Below, piece by piece: positions 1 to 5,204 of a DNA stretch of 6,192 nucleotides (within the stretch, counting starts at the first letter, position 1; each line of letters begins with the position of its first letter). Origin of the DNA: an uncultured Lachnospiraceae bacterium (lineage in GTDB: Bacteria > Bacillota > Clostridia > Lachnospirales > Lachnospiraceae). A program made the translations under genes and the position numbers. The stretch is taken from assembly GCA_910576895.1 (NCBI GenBank), contig CAJTJZ010000098.1:1-6192 (forward strand). Direction: 5' to 3'. The notes below the pieces were generated by a model. The model was not told the origin of the DNA. It searched no databases and was given only the letters and a program-made list of their open reading frames with translations.

Positions 1-31
1 TTGCGTGCATCAAAAATTCAATATTAAAAAA

Positions 32-37
32 TAGAAT
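32..37 (+). promoter_or_regulatory. Possible -10 element of the toxin gene
   Basis: TAGAAT matches the sigma-A -10 consensus at five of six positions and lies 41 nt upstream of the toxin start codon. No convincing -35 is present 16-18 nt upstream (the hexamer there is ATCAAA). TTGCGT at the very start of the window is too far away. This is a weak call based on one box only. Confidence 0.3.
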
Positions 38-64
38 GTTTTTCAGCGGTCTCTTACAGAAGAA

Positions 65-72
65 GGGAGGTG
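65..72 (+). promoter_or_regulatory. Very strong Shine-Dalgarno of the small toxin
   Basis: GGGAGGTG is nearly a full match to the 16S anti-Shine-Dalgarno and sits 6 nt before the ATG at 79. This supports translation of the 39-codon ORF. GGGAGGT recurs at 251-257 in the 3' UTR. The region 63-71 is also complementary, with one mismatch, to 206-214, so the site can be occupied either by the message's own 3' end or by the antisense RNA. Confidence 0.8.
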
Positions 73-78
73 ACGCAT

Positions 79-198
79 ATGACAGAATTTCAAGTTATTT
101 CGATTTTCTTATCTGCCGCAGGTTTAGTGATTTCTGCTGGAAGATTTGTTATTGCGTTGCTTGCCTATTTAGACGATAGGAAAAACAAGCGTAAATAA
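79..198 (+). CDS. Small holin-like membrane toxin, type I TA (39 aa)
   Basis: This 39-residue peptide begins MTEFQVISIF and ends with a charged tail, DDRKNKRK. Residues 5-30 form one hydrophobic helix interrupted by small residues (SAAG, SAG) and a single Arg at residue 22. This matches the putative holin-like toxin family (Hol_Tox) related to the type I toxins TxpA and BsrG: a short membrane helix followed by a D/R/K-rich C-terminus. Such peptides insert into the cytoplasmic membrane and disturb its potential or cell-envelope synthesis when not silenced by an antisense RNA. The start is fixed by GGGAGGTG 6 nt upstream. The context supports the call: strong ribosome binding site, compact 3' UTR with hairpins, and a convergent antisense promoter at 300-328. 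It is not followed by an endolysin, so a true phage holin is unlikely. Toxicity is inferred from family and layout only. Confidence 0.82.
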   Translation: MTEFQVISIFLSAAGLVISAGRFVIALLAYLDDRKNKRK

Positions 199-201
199 AT
201 A

Positions 202-241
202 ATAAACCTACCTTGTATCTTGCCGGAACAGGTAGGTTTAT
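202..241. repeat. 12-bp perfect inverted repeat shared by toxin mRNA and antisense RNA
   Basis: ATAAACCTACCT (202-213) and AGGTAGGTTTAT (230-241) are exact reverse complements around a 16-nt loop. On the plus strand the hairpin begins 3 nt after the toxin stop codon. On the minus strand it is followed by a U-rich stretch, so it is the best candidate terminator for the antisense RNA. Its long loop could be the kissing site for sense-antisense pairing. The left arm is also complementary to the toxin Shine-Dalgarno, so the arm could switch partners. Confidence 0.75.
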
Positions 242-251
242 AGTCTAACTG

Positions 252-290
252 GGAGGTCAACCATTTTGTGGGCGGTTGCTTCCTTTTTTT
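252..290 (+). terminator. Intrinsic terminator of the toxin mRNA
   Basis: The left arm 252-262 pairs with 274-283 in ten base pairs with one bulged C and two G-U wobbles, followed directly by seven T residues (284-290). The wobbles become A-C mismatches in the complementary RNA. The hairpin should therefore be stable only in the toxin message, which makes this a directional terminator and lets the antisense RNA pass through. Confidence 0.75.
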
Positions 291-299
291 ACTGTTTTC

Positions 300-328
300 A
301 ATATATCATATTCAGAATTATTTTTCAA
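300..328 (-). promoter_or_regulatory. Antisense RNA promoter (-35 TTGAAA, extended -10 TATATT)
   Basis: Read on the minus strand: TTGAAA (328-323), exactly 17 nt of spacer, then TATATT (305-300) preceded by TG one base upstream (an extended -10). This is the best sigma-A-type promoter in the window. No minus-strand ORF follows it before the end of the window, which fits a promoter for a non-coding antisense RNA. AAGGCCTT, an 8-bp palindrome at 327-334, overlaps the edge of the -35 box. Confidence 0.75.
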
Positions 329-382
329 GGCCTTCTGAAATTTTTATTTTGTATTTACTATTGAGGAAGAAACTAGCCCTTG

Positions 383-985
383 CTATATTACAGCTTGTAA
401 AGGAAAGTTATCAAAAAGGTATGAAATAATTTGGTAGGAATTATTGTTAATTAAGGACTCTACCGTTCCAGTTTTATCTATATGTATAATTTCAATTTCT
501 TTCACAAAGGAAGAATAGTTCCAATGATCTACCATATTTAGGCAGTAAATAGTATTATCATCGGCTAAAATGGCATTTTGTACATATTCTGTATAAGCCT
601 GTCTTGGAAGTTTACAAGTGGTTATCTTTTCTAATGATTTTTCTTTTTTATCCAGATCGATTTTATAAATAATCTGACTATCTTCTGATAAATGAGAATT
701 CGATGTATCCTTATTTGAAATATTTGATATAATAAATAATTGTCCTTTTAAGATTGTAGCAAAATAGAGATTACTTTCTATCTTATATAATTCTTTGCTT
801 TTATTTTCCGTTATCATAATGATTCTTGTATGATTAGAGGAACATAAATAAATGGAATTTCTATAAGCACCAATAAAAGACGCATCAATATCGTGAATTA
901 TCAATGTGTCTTGCCATGAATTGATATCTACTTTATGTAAATCTAAATTATGTGTAAAATAATATACATTTTGATTGAATAACAT
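383..985 (-). CDS. Hypothetical beta-propeller-like protein, probably 5'-truncated
   Basis: The 200-residue product shows repeated hydrophobic blocks spaced like propeller blades: NQNVYYFTHNLDLHKVD near the N-terminus, then RNSIYLCSSNHTRIIMITEN, SQIIYKIDLDKKEKSLEKI and NTIYCLNMVDHW. This pattern (xIYyxx...lxkid) is typical of DUF5050/six-bladed propeller proteins, which are usually longer and often membrane-anchored or secreted. No signal peptide or membrane helix follows the ATG. No Shine-Dalgarno precedes the ATG at 985. The frame stays open without a start codon back to a stop at 1070-1072, and the extra residues (such as KNIYGQFMLFNQ) look like a continuation of the same fold. I therefore read it as the C-terminal remnant of a longer gene, possibly not expressed. 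No specific function can be given. Confidence 0.45.
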   Translation of the reverse strand: MLFNQNVYYFTHNLDLHKVDINSWQDTLIIHDIDASFIGAYRNSIYLCSSNHTRIIMITENKSKELYKIESNLYFATILKGQLFIISNISNKDTSNSHLSEDSQIIYKIDLDKKEKSLEKITTCKLPRQAYTEYVQNAILADDNTIYCLNMVDHWNYSSFVKEIEIIHIDKTGTVESLINNNSYQIISYLFDNFPLQAVI

Positions 986-1067
986 AAATTGACCGTATAT
1001 ATTTTTCGCAATAGTAATCTTTCTTAAATAAATTAAATGCCAGAAACGTTTGATAAAAAAATGATAT

Positions 1068-1101
1068 CCTTACAAAACTGAAAGGTTTTTGTAAGGTTTT
1101 T
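1068..1101. promoter_or_regulatory. Inverted repeat upstream of bceA: terminator or operator
   Basis: CCTTACAAAA (1068-1077) and TTTTGTAAGG (1087-1096) are perfect 10-bp reverse complements with a 9-nt spacer, followed by TTTTT (1097-1101). As RNA this is an acceptable terminator on either strand; T-rich DNA also follows on the minus strand. As DNA, the TTACA...TGTAA half-sites centre about 46 bp upstream of the bceA -10 box. A response regulator driving a promoter with no good -35 could bind there. Sequence alone cannot separate the two readings. Confidence 0.5.
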
Positions 1102-1127
1102 CTATGGCTGCAAGAAGTTATTTTTTA

Positions 1128-1133
1128 TATAAT
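1128..1133 (+). promoter_or_regulatory. Likely -10 box of the bceAB operon
   Basis: A perfect TATAAT lies 68 nt upstream of the bceA start codon. The hexamer 17 nt upstream (1105-1110, TGGCTG) matches the -35 consensus poorly, which is what an activator-dependent promoter looks like. The start point would be near 1140, giving a purine-rich leader of about 60 nt. Confidence 0.5.
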
Positions 1134-1200
1134 ATAGAAGATTTCATAGAAAAAGTAAAGAAAAAAGAAAACAAGGAAGAAAGTAAAAAGGAGGATTTGT

Positions 1201-1968
1201 ATGGATACAGTATTAAAAGTAGATAAAATTGAAAAATATTACGGTAATCGAGGAAATCTTACAAAGGCGATTGATAATATTAGCTTTGAGGTAGAAAAGG
1301 GAGAATTTGTTGGTATTATGGGTGCATCTGGAAGTGGAAAAACAACACTTTTAAATTGTATTTCTACGATTGATCGTGTAACAGCAGGGAATATTTTTAT
1401 TCATAATCAGGATATTACAAATTTAAAAGGAAATAGTTTAAATAAATTTCGGAGAGATACCCTAGGATTTATTTTTCAAGATTTTAATTTGTTAGATACC
1501 TTAACAATTTATGAGAATATTGCCTTAGCACTTTCGATACAAAAGATTTCGGCGACAGAGATTGAAGATAGAGTAGGGCTTATAGCAGAAAAACTGGAAA
1601 TTAAGCATTTGTTGGAGAAATATCCTTATCAAGTTTCTGGTGGACAAAAGCAGCGAGCTGCTGCAGCAAGAGCGATTGTAACAAATCCGCAATTAATCCT
1701 TGCAGATGAACCAACAGGAGCATTGGATTCTAGGGCAGCAAGAATGCTTCTTGATAGTTTTTGCAATCTAAATGAAACGATGGAAGCAACGATTTTAATG
1801 GTAACACATGATGCATTTACAGCAAGTTATGCAAAGAGAATTTTATTTATTAAAGATGGAAAGTTATTTAATGAATTAATTCGTGGGAACGATTCCAGAA
1901 AAGAATTTTTTGATAAAATTATTGATGTCGTATCGTTACTTGGAGGTGAATTAAATGATGTTATTTAA
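1201..1968 (+). CDS. bceA: BceA-type antimicrobial peptide ABC transporter, ATP-binding subunit
   Basis: This 255-residue ABC ATPase energises a BceAB-type transporter, which in Firmicutes protects cell-wall lipid intermediates from peptide antibiotics such as bacitracin-like compounds and lantibiotics. All catalytic motifs are intact: Walker A GASGSGKT (41-48), Q-loop Gln 93 (GFIFQDFNLLD), signature VSGGQKQR (145-152), Walker B LILADE with Glu 170, D-loop ALDS (174-177) and switch His 203 (VTHD). The GFIFQ/FNLLDTLT and PTGALDS sequences are characteristic of the MacB/LolD/BceA branch. Length is normal for the family. The start is preceded by AAAAGGAGG (1186-1194) at good spacing. The stop overlaps the permease gene by 14 nt, so the two are translationally coupled. 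The actual peptide substrate cannot be read from the sequence; alternative family names include SalX, VraD and YxdL. Confidence 0.93.
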   Translation: MDTVLKVDKIEKYYGNRGNLTKAIDNISFEVEKGEFVGIMGASGSGKTTLLNCISTIDRVTAGNIFIHNQDITNLKGNSLNKFRRDTLGFIFQDFNLLDTLTIYENIALALSIQKISATEIEDRVGLIAEKLEIKHLLEKYPYQVSGGQKQRAAAARAIVTNPQLILADEPTGALDSRAARMLLDSFCNLNETMEATILMVTHDAFTASYAKRILFIKDGKLFNELIRGNDSRKEFFDKIIDVVSLLGGELNDVI

Positions 1969-4000
1969 AATTTCTATAAAAAATATAAAGAAAAGTTTTT
2001 CTGATTATGCGATTTATTTTTTTACCTTAGTGCTTGGCATTACTATTTTTTATTTATTTAATTCGATAGATTCACAAACGGCATTGTTAGAAATGAATGA
2101 TTCTAAAAAAGCGATTATAAAGCTTTTACTAGCAATGTTATCTATGATTTCTGTATTTGTAGCAATAATTTTAGGGTTTTTAATTATTTATGCAAATAAT
2201 TTTCTGATTAAACGAAGAAAAAAGGAATTTGGACTTTATATGCTGCTTGGTATGGGAAAGAGAGATATTTCTAAAATATTGATAGGAGAAACAATGATTA
2301 TAGGGGCAGTTTCTCTTATTGCTGGACTTATTTTTGGTGTATTTGGATCTCAGCTTATGTCAATTCTTGTAGGGAAAATGTTTGAAGCAGATATGTCAAG
2401 ATTTACTTTTGTATTTTCAAAAGCAGCAACTTATAAAACAATACTTTACTTTGTTTTTATGTATATTCTTGTAATTATTTTTAATACTGGTATTATTTCT
2501 AAAGTCAAATTAATTGATTTATTAAATGCAAAAAAAGTAACGGAACAAATCAAGACAAAAAATCCAATCATTTCTCTTTTCGTTTTTGGAATTTCGATTC
2601 TTATGTTAGGATATGCTTATATACAAGTATCCCTGCATTCTTTTGATATGCAAAGAAAAGATATTATCATTATGATTGTAATAGGATGTATTGCAACCTT
2701 TTTATTTTATTGGTCACTTTCTGGTTTTTTATTGCAATTTATGAAAATGAGGAAACGTATTTATCATAAAAATTTGAATATGTTTGTAATGAGGCAGTTA
2801 AATAGTCAAATTAATACTAATGTTTTTTCTATGACAGTGATTTGTCTTTTATTATTTATTACAATTTGTGTGCTTTCTTGTGGAAATGCAATGAATGATG
2901 CTATAAAAAAAGATTTAAGAGATAGTGCACCAAGGGATATTTGTATCATAAAATATTTTGAAGATGATTTGGAAACGATGGAAGAAGATAAAAAAGAAAA
3001 GGAACTTGATAAAAGAACAATAAAAGAACAGCTTTTAGAAGAAGGCTTTGATAGTAATAATTTTCAAGAAGATGTTGTGGAAGGAAAAGTATATACAACA
3101 GACGAATTAACACTAGAATTGTCATTTCAGAAAAATAAAGAAGAAGTAAAAAAACAATTTCCACAGCTTTTATGGGATGCAAAAGAGGAAATTATTTCTT
3201 TAAGTGATTATAATCAATTGGCAGCTTCTTATGGAGAAGATACCTTAGAACTTTCGGAAGGAGAGTTTCTTATGGTATGTTCCTTTCAAACTATGAAAGA
3301 ACTTCGAGAGGCTTATTTAAAAGATACTATTATTTCCATTGATGGAAAAGAATATAAAAGTGCAACAAGTACTTGTAAACAGGGTTATATTCAAATGTCA
3401 ACTTCCCATACAAATATAGGAGTTTATGTCTTGCCTGATTCAGCTTTTCATACGTTAGAAAATAGTAGTTTAGAATTATATAGCTGTATTTTTTCTGCAG
3501 ATTATAAAGGAGAAACGGAAAAGGAAAAACAAGAGGTAGAGAAATTAATTTCTAAATTTCATGGAAAAAATATAATAACATTAACAAAAATAAAGCTTTA
3601 TGAAACAAGTGTTGGGCTTGCGGCGATTATTACATTTATTGCTATTTATCTGGGAATTATTTTTTTAATTTCCGGGGCAGCAGTTCTTGCATTAAAACAA
3701 CTTTCTGATAGTGCTGATAATAAAGAACGTTATCGTATGTTACGGAAAATTGGGGCAGAGAATAAAATGATACGAAAAGCATTATGTCAGCAGATTGGAA
3801 TTTTCTTTTTTATGCCGCTTTTATTGGCAATGATACATTCTATCTTTGGAATTTGGTTTTCTAGTAATTTTTTAGGTGGTATTATAAGTAGTTTTAATCT
3901 TTGGACAGTAATAGCAACCACTGTATTTCTTGTTGGAATTTATGGAATTTATTTTCTAGCAACTTATTTGGAGAGTAAGCGAATCATAGGGTTCGAGTGA
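1955..4000 (+). CDS. bceB: BceB-type antimicrobial peptide ABC transporter, permease subunit
   Basis: This 681-residue permease has the BceB layout: ten predicted membrane helices at roughly 17-38, 55-82, 108-140, 160-182, 203-223, 236-262, 289-310, 553-580, 610-632 and 648-670. There is one large extracellular domain (about 311-552) between helices 7 and 8. FtsX-type regions lie near 60-190 and 555-670, with the typical KRRKKEFGLYMLLGMGKRDI and YRMLRKIGAENKMIRKAL cytoplasmic loops. The extracellular domain is the part thought to sense the peptide and signal to a BceS-like kinase; none is encoded here. The ribosome binding site GGAGGTGA (1942-1949) lies inside bceA and serves ATG 1955 or the adjacent ATG 1958. 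The last 285 nt are repeated at 4855-5139. A tandem 9-bp repeat (GGAATTTAT, 3935-3952) encodes GIYGIY in helix 10. No terminator follows the stop codon, so transcription may run into the PIN cassette. Confidence 0.93.
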   Translation: MMLFKISIKNIKKSFSDYAIYFFTLVLGITIFYLFNSIDSQTALLEMNDSKKAIIKLLLAMLSMISVFVAIILGFLIIYANNFLIKRRKKEFGLYMLLGMGKRDISKILIGETMIIGAVSLIAGLIFGVFGSQLMSILVGKMFEADMSRFTFVFSKAATYKTILYFVFMYILVIIFNTGIISKVKLIDLLNAKKVTEQIKTKNPIISLFVFGISILMLGYAYIQVSLHSFDMQRKDIIIMIVIGCIATFLFYWSLSGFLLQFMKMRKRIYHKNLNMFVMRQLNSQINTNVFSMTVICLLLFITICVLSCGNAMNDAIKKDLRDSAPRDICIIKYFEDDLETMEEDKKEKELDKRTIKEQLLEEGFDSNNFQEDVVEGKVYTTDELTLELSFQKNKEEVKKQFPQLLWDAKEEIISLSDYNQLAASYGEDTLELSEGEFLMVCSFQTMKELREAYLKDTIISIDGKEYKSATSTCKQGYIQMSTSHTNIGVYVLPDSAFHTLENSSLELYSCIFSADYKGETEKEKQEVEKLISKFHGKNIITLTKIKLYETSVGLAAIITFIAIYLGIIFLISGAAVLALKQLSDSADNKERYRMLRKIGAENKMIRKALCQQIGIFFFMPLLLAMIHSIFGIWFSSNFLGGIISSFNLWTVIATTVFLVGIYGIYFLATYLESKRIIGFE

Positions 4001-4010
4001 TGAATAAAAT
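3717..4010 (+). repeat. Direct repeat A: 3' end of bceB
   Basis: This segment covers bceB codons for about residues 588-681 plus 10 nt after the stop. It recurs at 4855-5139. By hand alignment the coding parts differ by about 20 substitutions and one 9-bp gap in about 275 aligned bases. Positions 3922-4001 carry no substitution at all. The match ends abruptly after ATAAAAT on the right. Confidence 0.9.
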
Positions 4011-4032
4011 TGTGGAATAAACAGAAAAATTG

Positions 4033-4041
4033 TGATATACT
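4033..4041 (+). promoter_or_regulatory. Extended -10 promoter of the PIN toxin-antitoxin cassette
   Basis: TGATATACT gives TATACT (4036-4041) with an upstream TG, 24 nt before the original toxin start. TTGTGG at 4010-4015 resembles a -35 but would need a 20-nt spacer. The promoter is plausible as extended -10 type. It would give the cassette expression separate from bceAB. Confidence 0.45.
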
Positions 4042-4065
4042 TTATTTTGATAAGGAGAGGATGTT

Positions 4066-4554
4066 ATACGAAAGCTTAAAGTTTATTTGGACACTTCTGT
4101 AGTAAGCTATCTGTATTAGGTGGATGCACCAGAGAAGATACAGAATACATTAGATTTATGGAAATTATTTAAAAATAAGGTATATGAGGTATATATTTCA
4201 GATATTGTAATAAGGGAGATTAGTGGATGTAATGAAGAAAAATTGAAAATATTATTGGGTTATCTGAAACAGATAGATTATAATATAGTTGAGACAGATG
4301 AAGATACCATTGAATTAGCTGGTAAGTTTATAGATTTTGGAATTTTAAAGCAGAAAAGTTTTGACGATTGCCAGCATATTGCAGCGGCAATACTTGCGGG
4401 ATGTGATATTATTACATCATGGAACTTTAAACATATTGTAAATGTAAAGACAGTTAGAGGAGTTAAGGTTATCACTACATTGGAGGGATATAAAGACTTA
4501 TTGATATATCCGCCATCGGTTTTGATAGAAAGTGAGGAGGATGACTATGAATAA
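4066..4554 (+). pseudogene. PIN-domain (VapC-like) toxin, broken by lost start codon and amber stop
   Basis: Read from 4066 the frame gives (ATA)RKLKVYLDTSVVSYLY, then TAG at 4117-4119, then VDAPEKIQNTLDLWK onward to a TAA at 4552-4554. KVYLDTSVVSYL is the first strand of a PIN ribonuclease and holds its first catalytic Asp (codon 9). YISDIVIREI and FDDCQHIAAAILAGCDIITSWNFKHI supply the later acidic residues and the SWN(F)KH motif. AAGGAG at 4052-4057 is spaced correctly for codon 4066, now ATA, presumably an old ATG. The TAG is one change from CAG (Gln). Starting instead at GTG 4120 would yield 144 residues without the catalytic Asp and without a ribosome binding site, so activity is unlikely. 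The intact protein would have about 162 residues and cleave RNA. The gene overlaps the antitoxin gene by 8 nt. Confidence 0.85.
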
Positions 4555-4720
4555 GCCAATAATAAGTGAACGGTTTGATGTGGAAGATATTAGAAAGATA
4601 AGAGAATATAATTCACTTCGTCATATTAAAATGACTCCTGCTGAAATTGTGGAAGATACAAAAAAAGGTGCGGCTGAATTACTTAAACGATTAAAAGAAA
4701 ATAAAATGATGAAGGTATAA
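4547..4720 (+). CDS. Small antitoxin partner of the PIN toxin (57 aa)
   Basis: The 57-residue product begins MNKPIISERF and contains DVEDIRKIREYN and KMTPAEIVEDTKKGAAELLKRLKE, a charged, mostly helical small protein. It is encoded directly after, and overlapping, a PIN-domain gene. This toxin-first order and this type of small charged partner are common for PIN toxin/antitoxin pairs in Clostridia. It would bind and block the toxin and probably repress the operon. ATG 4547 is chosen because GAGGAGG (4534-4540) lies 6 nt upstream. An upstream in-frame GTG (4532) would place the ribosome binding site inside the gene. The reading frame looks intact even though its toxin is broken. No DNA-binding motif is obvious to me, so the family assignment is by context. 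Confidence 0.72.
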   Translation: MNKPIISERFDVEDIRKIREYNSLRHIKMTPAEIVEDTKKGAAELLKRLKENKMMKV

Positions 4721-4762
4721 GAAATGCTAGGAAAAAAATCAAGAAAAGGGAAACTGTAGTGT

Positions 4763-4791
4763 AAAAAAATTGCAGAATCTGCAGTTTTTCT
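4763..4791 (+). terminator. Intrinsic terminator after the antitoxin gene
   Basis: TGCAG and CTGCA form a stem around a three-base loop. It is extended by a run of A residues pairing with the downstream T run (TTTTTC). The hairpin lies about 45 nt after the antitoxin stop codon and ends the cassette on the plus strand. Confidence 0.65.
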
Positions 4792-4854
4792 TATGAAAAT
4801 ATTACAAATAATATATAATGTTTATAAATAGTAATATAAATGTAGGATTTTTTT

Positions 4855-5139
4855 ATAATAAAGAGCGTTATTGTATATTACGCAAAATTGGGGCAGAGAA
4901 TAAAATGATACAAAAAGCATTATGTCAGCGGGTTGGAATTTTCTTTTTTATGCTGATTTTATTGGAAATAATACATTCTGTCTTTGGAATTTGGTTTTCT
5001 AATAATTTTTTAGGTAATATCATAAGTGGTTTTAATCTTTGGATAGTAATAGCAACTATTGTATTTCTTGTTGGAATTTATTTTCTAGCAACTTATTTGG
5101 AGAGTAAGCGAATCATAGGGTTCGAGTGATAAATAAAAT
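4855..5139 (+). repeat. Direct repeat B: second copy of the bceB 3' end
   Basis: The match to 3717-4010 starts at ATAATAAAGAGCG and runs through the stop codon into ATAAAAT. One unit of the 9-bp tandem GGAATTTAT is missing, so helix 10 reads VGIYFLATY instead of VGIYGIYFLATY. The two repeats flank the whole PIN cassette (4011-4854). Confidence 0.9.
4857..5129 (+). pseudogene. Truncated bceB fragment (C-terminal about 90 residues)
   Basis: The frame encodes NKERYCILRKIGAENKMI through IIGFE, equivalent to bceB residues 589-681. It includes the loop before helix 9 and helices 9 and 10. An in-frame ATG exists at 4818, but the residues before NKERY are unrelated AT-rich noise and there is no Shine-Dalgarno. 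Eight helices and the extracellular sensor domain are absent, so no functional permease can result. Several substitutions change residues (such as R593C in bceB numbering, P621L and A625E), but the last 26 or so codons match except for the 9-bp gap. It is best read as the leftover end of a duplicated or replaced bceB. Confidence 0.85.
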
Positions 5140-5178
5140 CCCAGAAATGCTGATAAAATGGGCGTTTCTGGGATTGTT
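5138..5178. terminator. Bidirectional terminator between bceB fragment and merR
   Basis: ATCCCAGAAATGC (5138-5150) pairs with GCGTTTCTGGGAT (5162-5174), a 13-bp stem with one G-U pair and an 11-nt loop. TGTTTT follows on the plus strand and TTTTATTTAT on the minus strand. It serves both the rightward bceB end and the leftward merR gene. Intact bceB has no such hairpin, which suggests this was once the terminator of the transporter operon. Confidence 0.85.
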
Positions 5179-5204
5179 TTATATCTGTTGACTCTAAAAT
5201 AGAT

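Larger units (their letters stand above)
190..293 (-). ncRNA. Putative antisense antitoxin RNA (type I)
   Basis: A near-consensus promoter at 300-328 on the minus strand would start an RNA at about 292-293. The RNA would run leftwards through both 3' hairpins of the toxin message and into its last codons. The likely 3' end follows the 12-bp hairpin 202-241, after which the minus strand has a U-rich but interrupted run (TTATTTATTTA, 201-191). The result is an RNA of about 100 nt fully complementary to the toxin 3' end, as in TxpA/RatA and BsrG/SR4. It also contains ACCTCCC (complement of 251-257), which can pair with the toxin Shine-Dalgarno at 65-71. Both ends are inferred; no ORF is needed to explain the promoter. 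Confidence 0.65.

Noticed and set aside
327..334. AAGGCCTT palindrome as an operator over the antisense -35
   Set aside because: An 8-bp palindrome is expected by chance in a window this size and it has no partner site.
2946..3182. Minus-strand open frame of 78 codons inside bceB
   Set aside because: It lies antisense to the extracellular domain of a well-supported permease, has no homologous look, and is explained by the biased codon use of the real gene.
4061..4102. ATG at 4061 giving a 13-codon peptide after AAGGAG
   Set aside because: It is out of frame with the PIN domain and too close (3 nt) to the Shine-Dalgarno; it looks like a by-product of the lost toxin start rather than a leader peptide.
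4278..4475. Minus-strand open frame of 65 codons inside the PIN gene
   Set aside because: It is antisense to conserved PIN motifs and has low-complexity composition; a shadow of the real frame.
4818..4856. ATG 4818 as the start of a small 103-residue membrane protein
   Set aside because: No ribosome binding site is present, and the first 13 residues are outside the bceB homology; the frame is only the open extension of a duplicated gene end.
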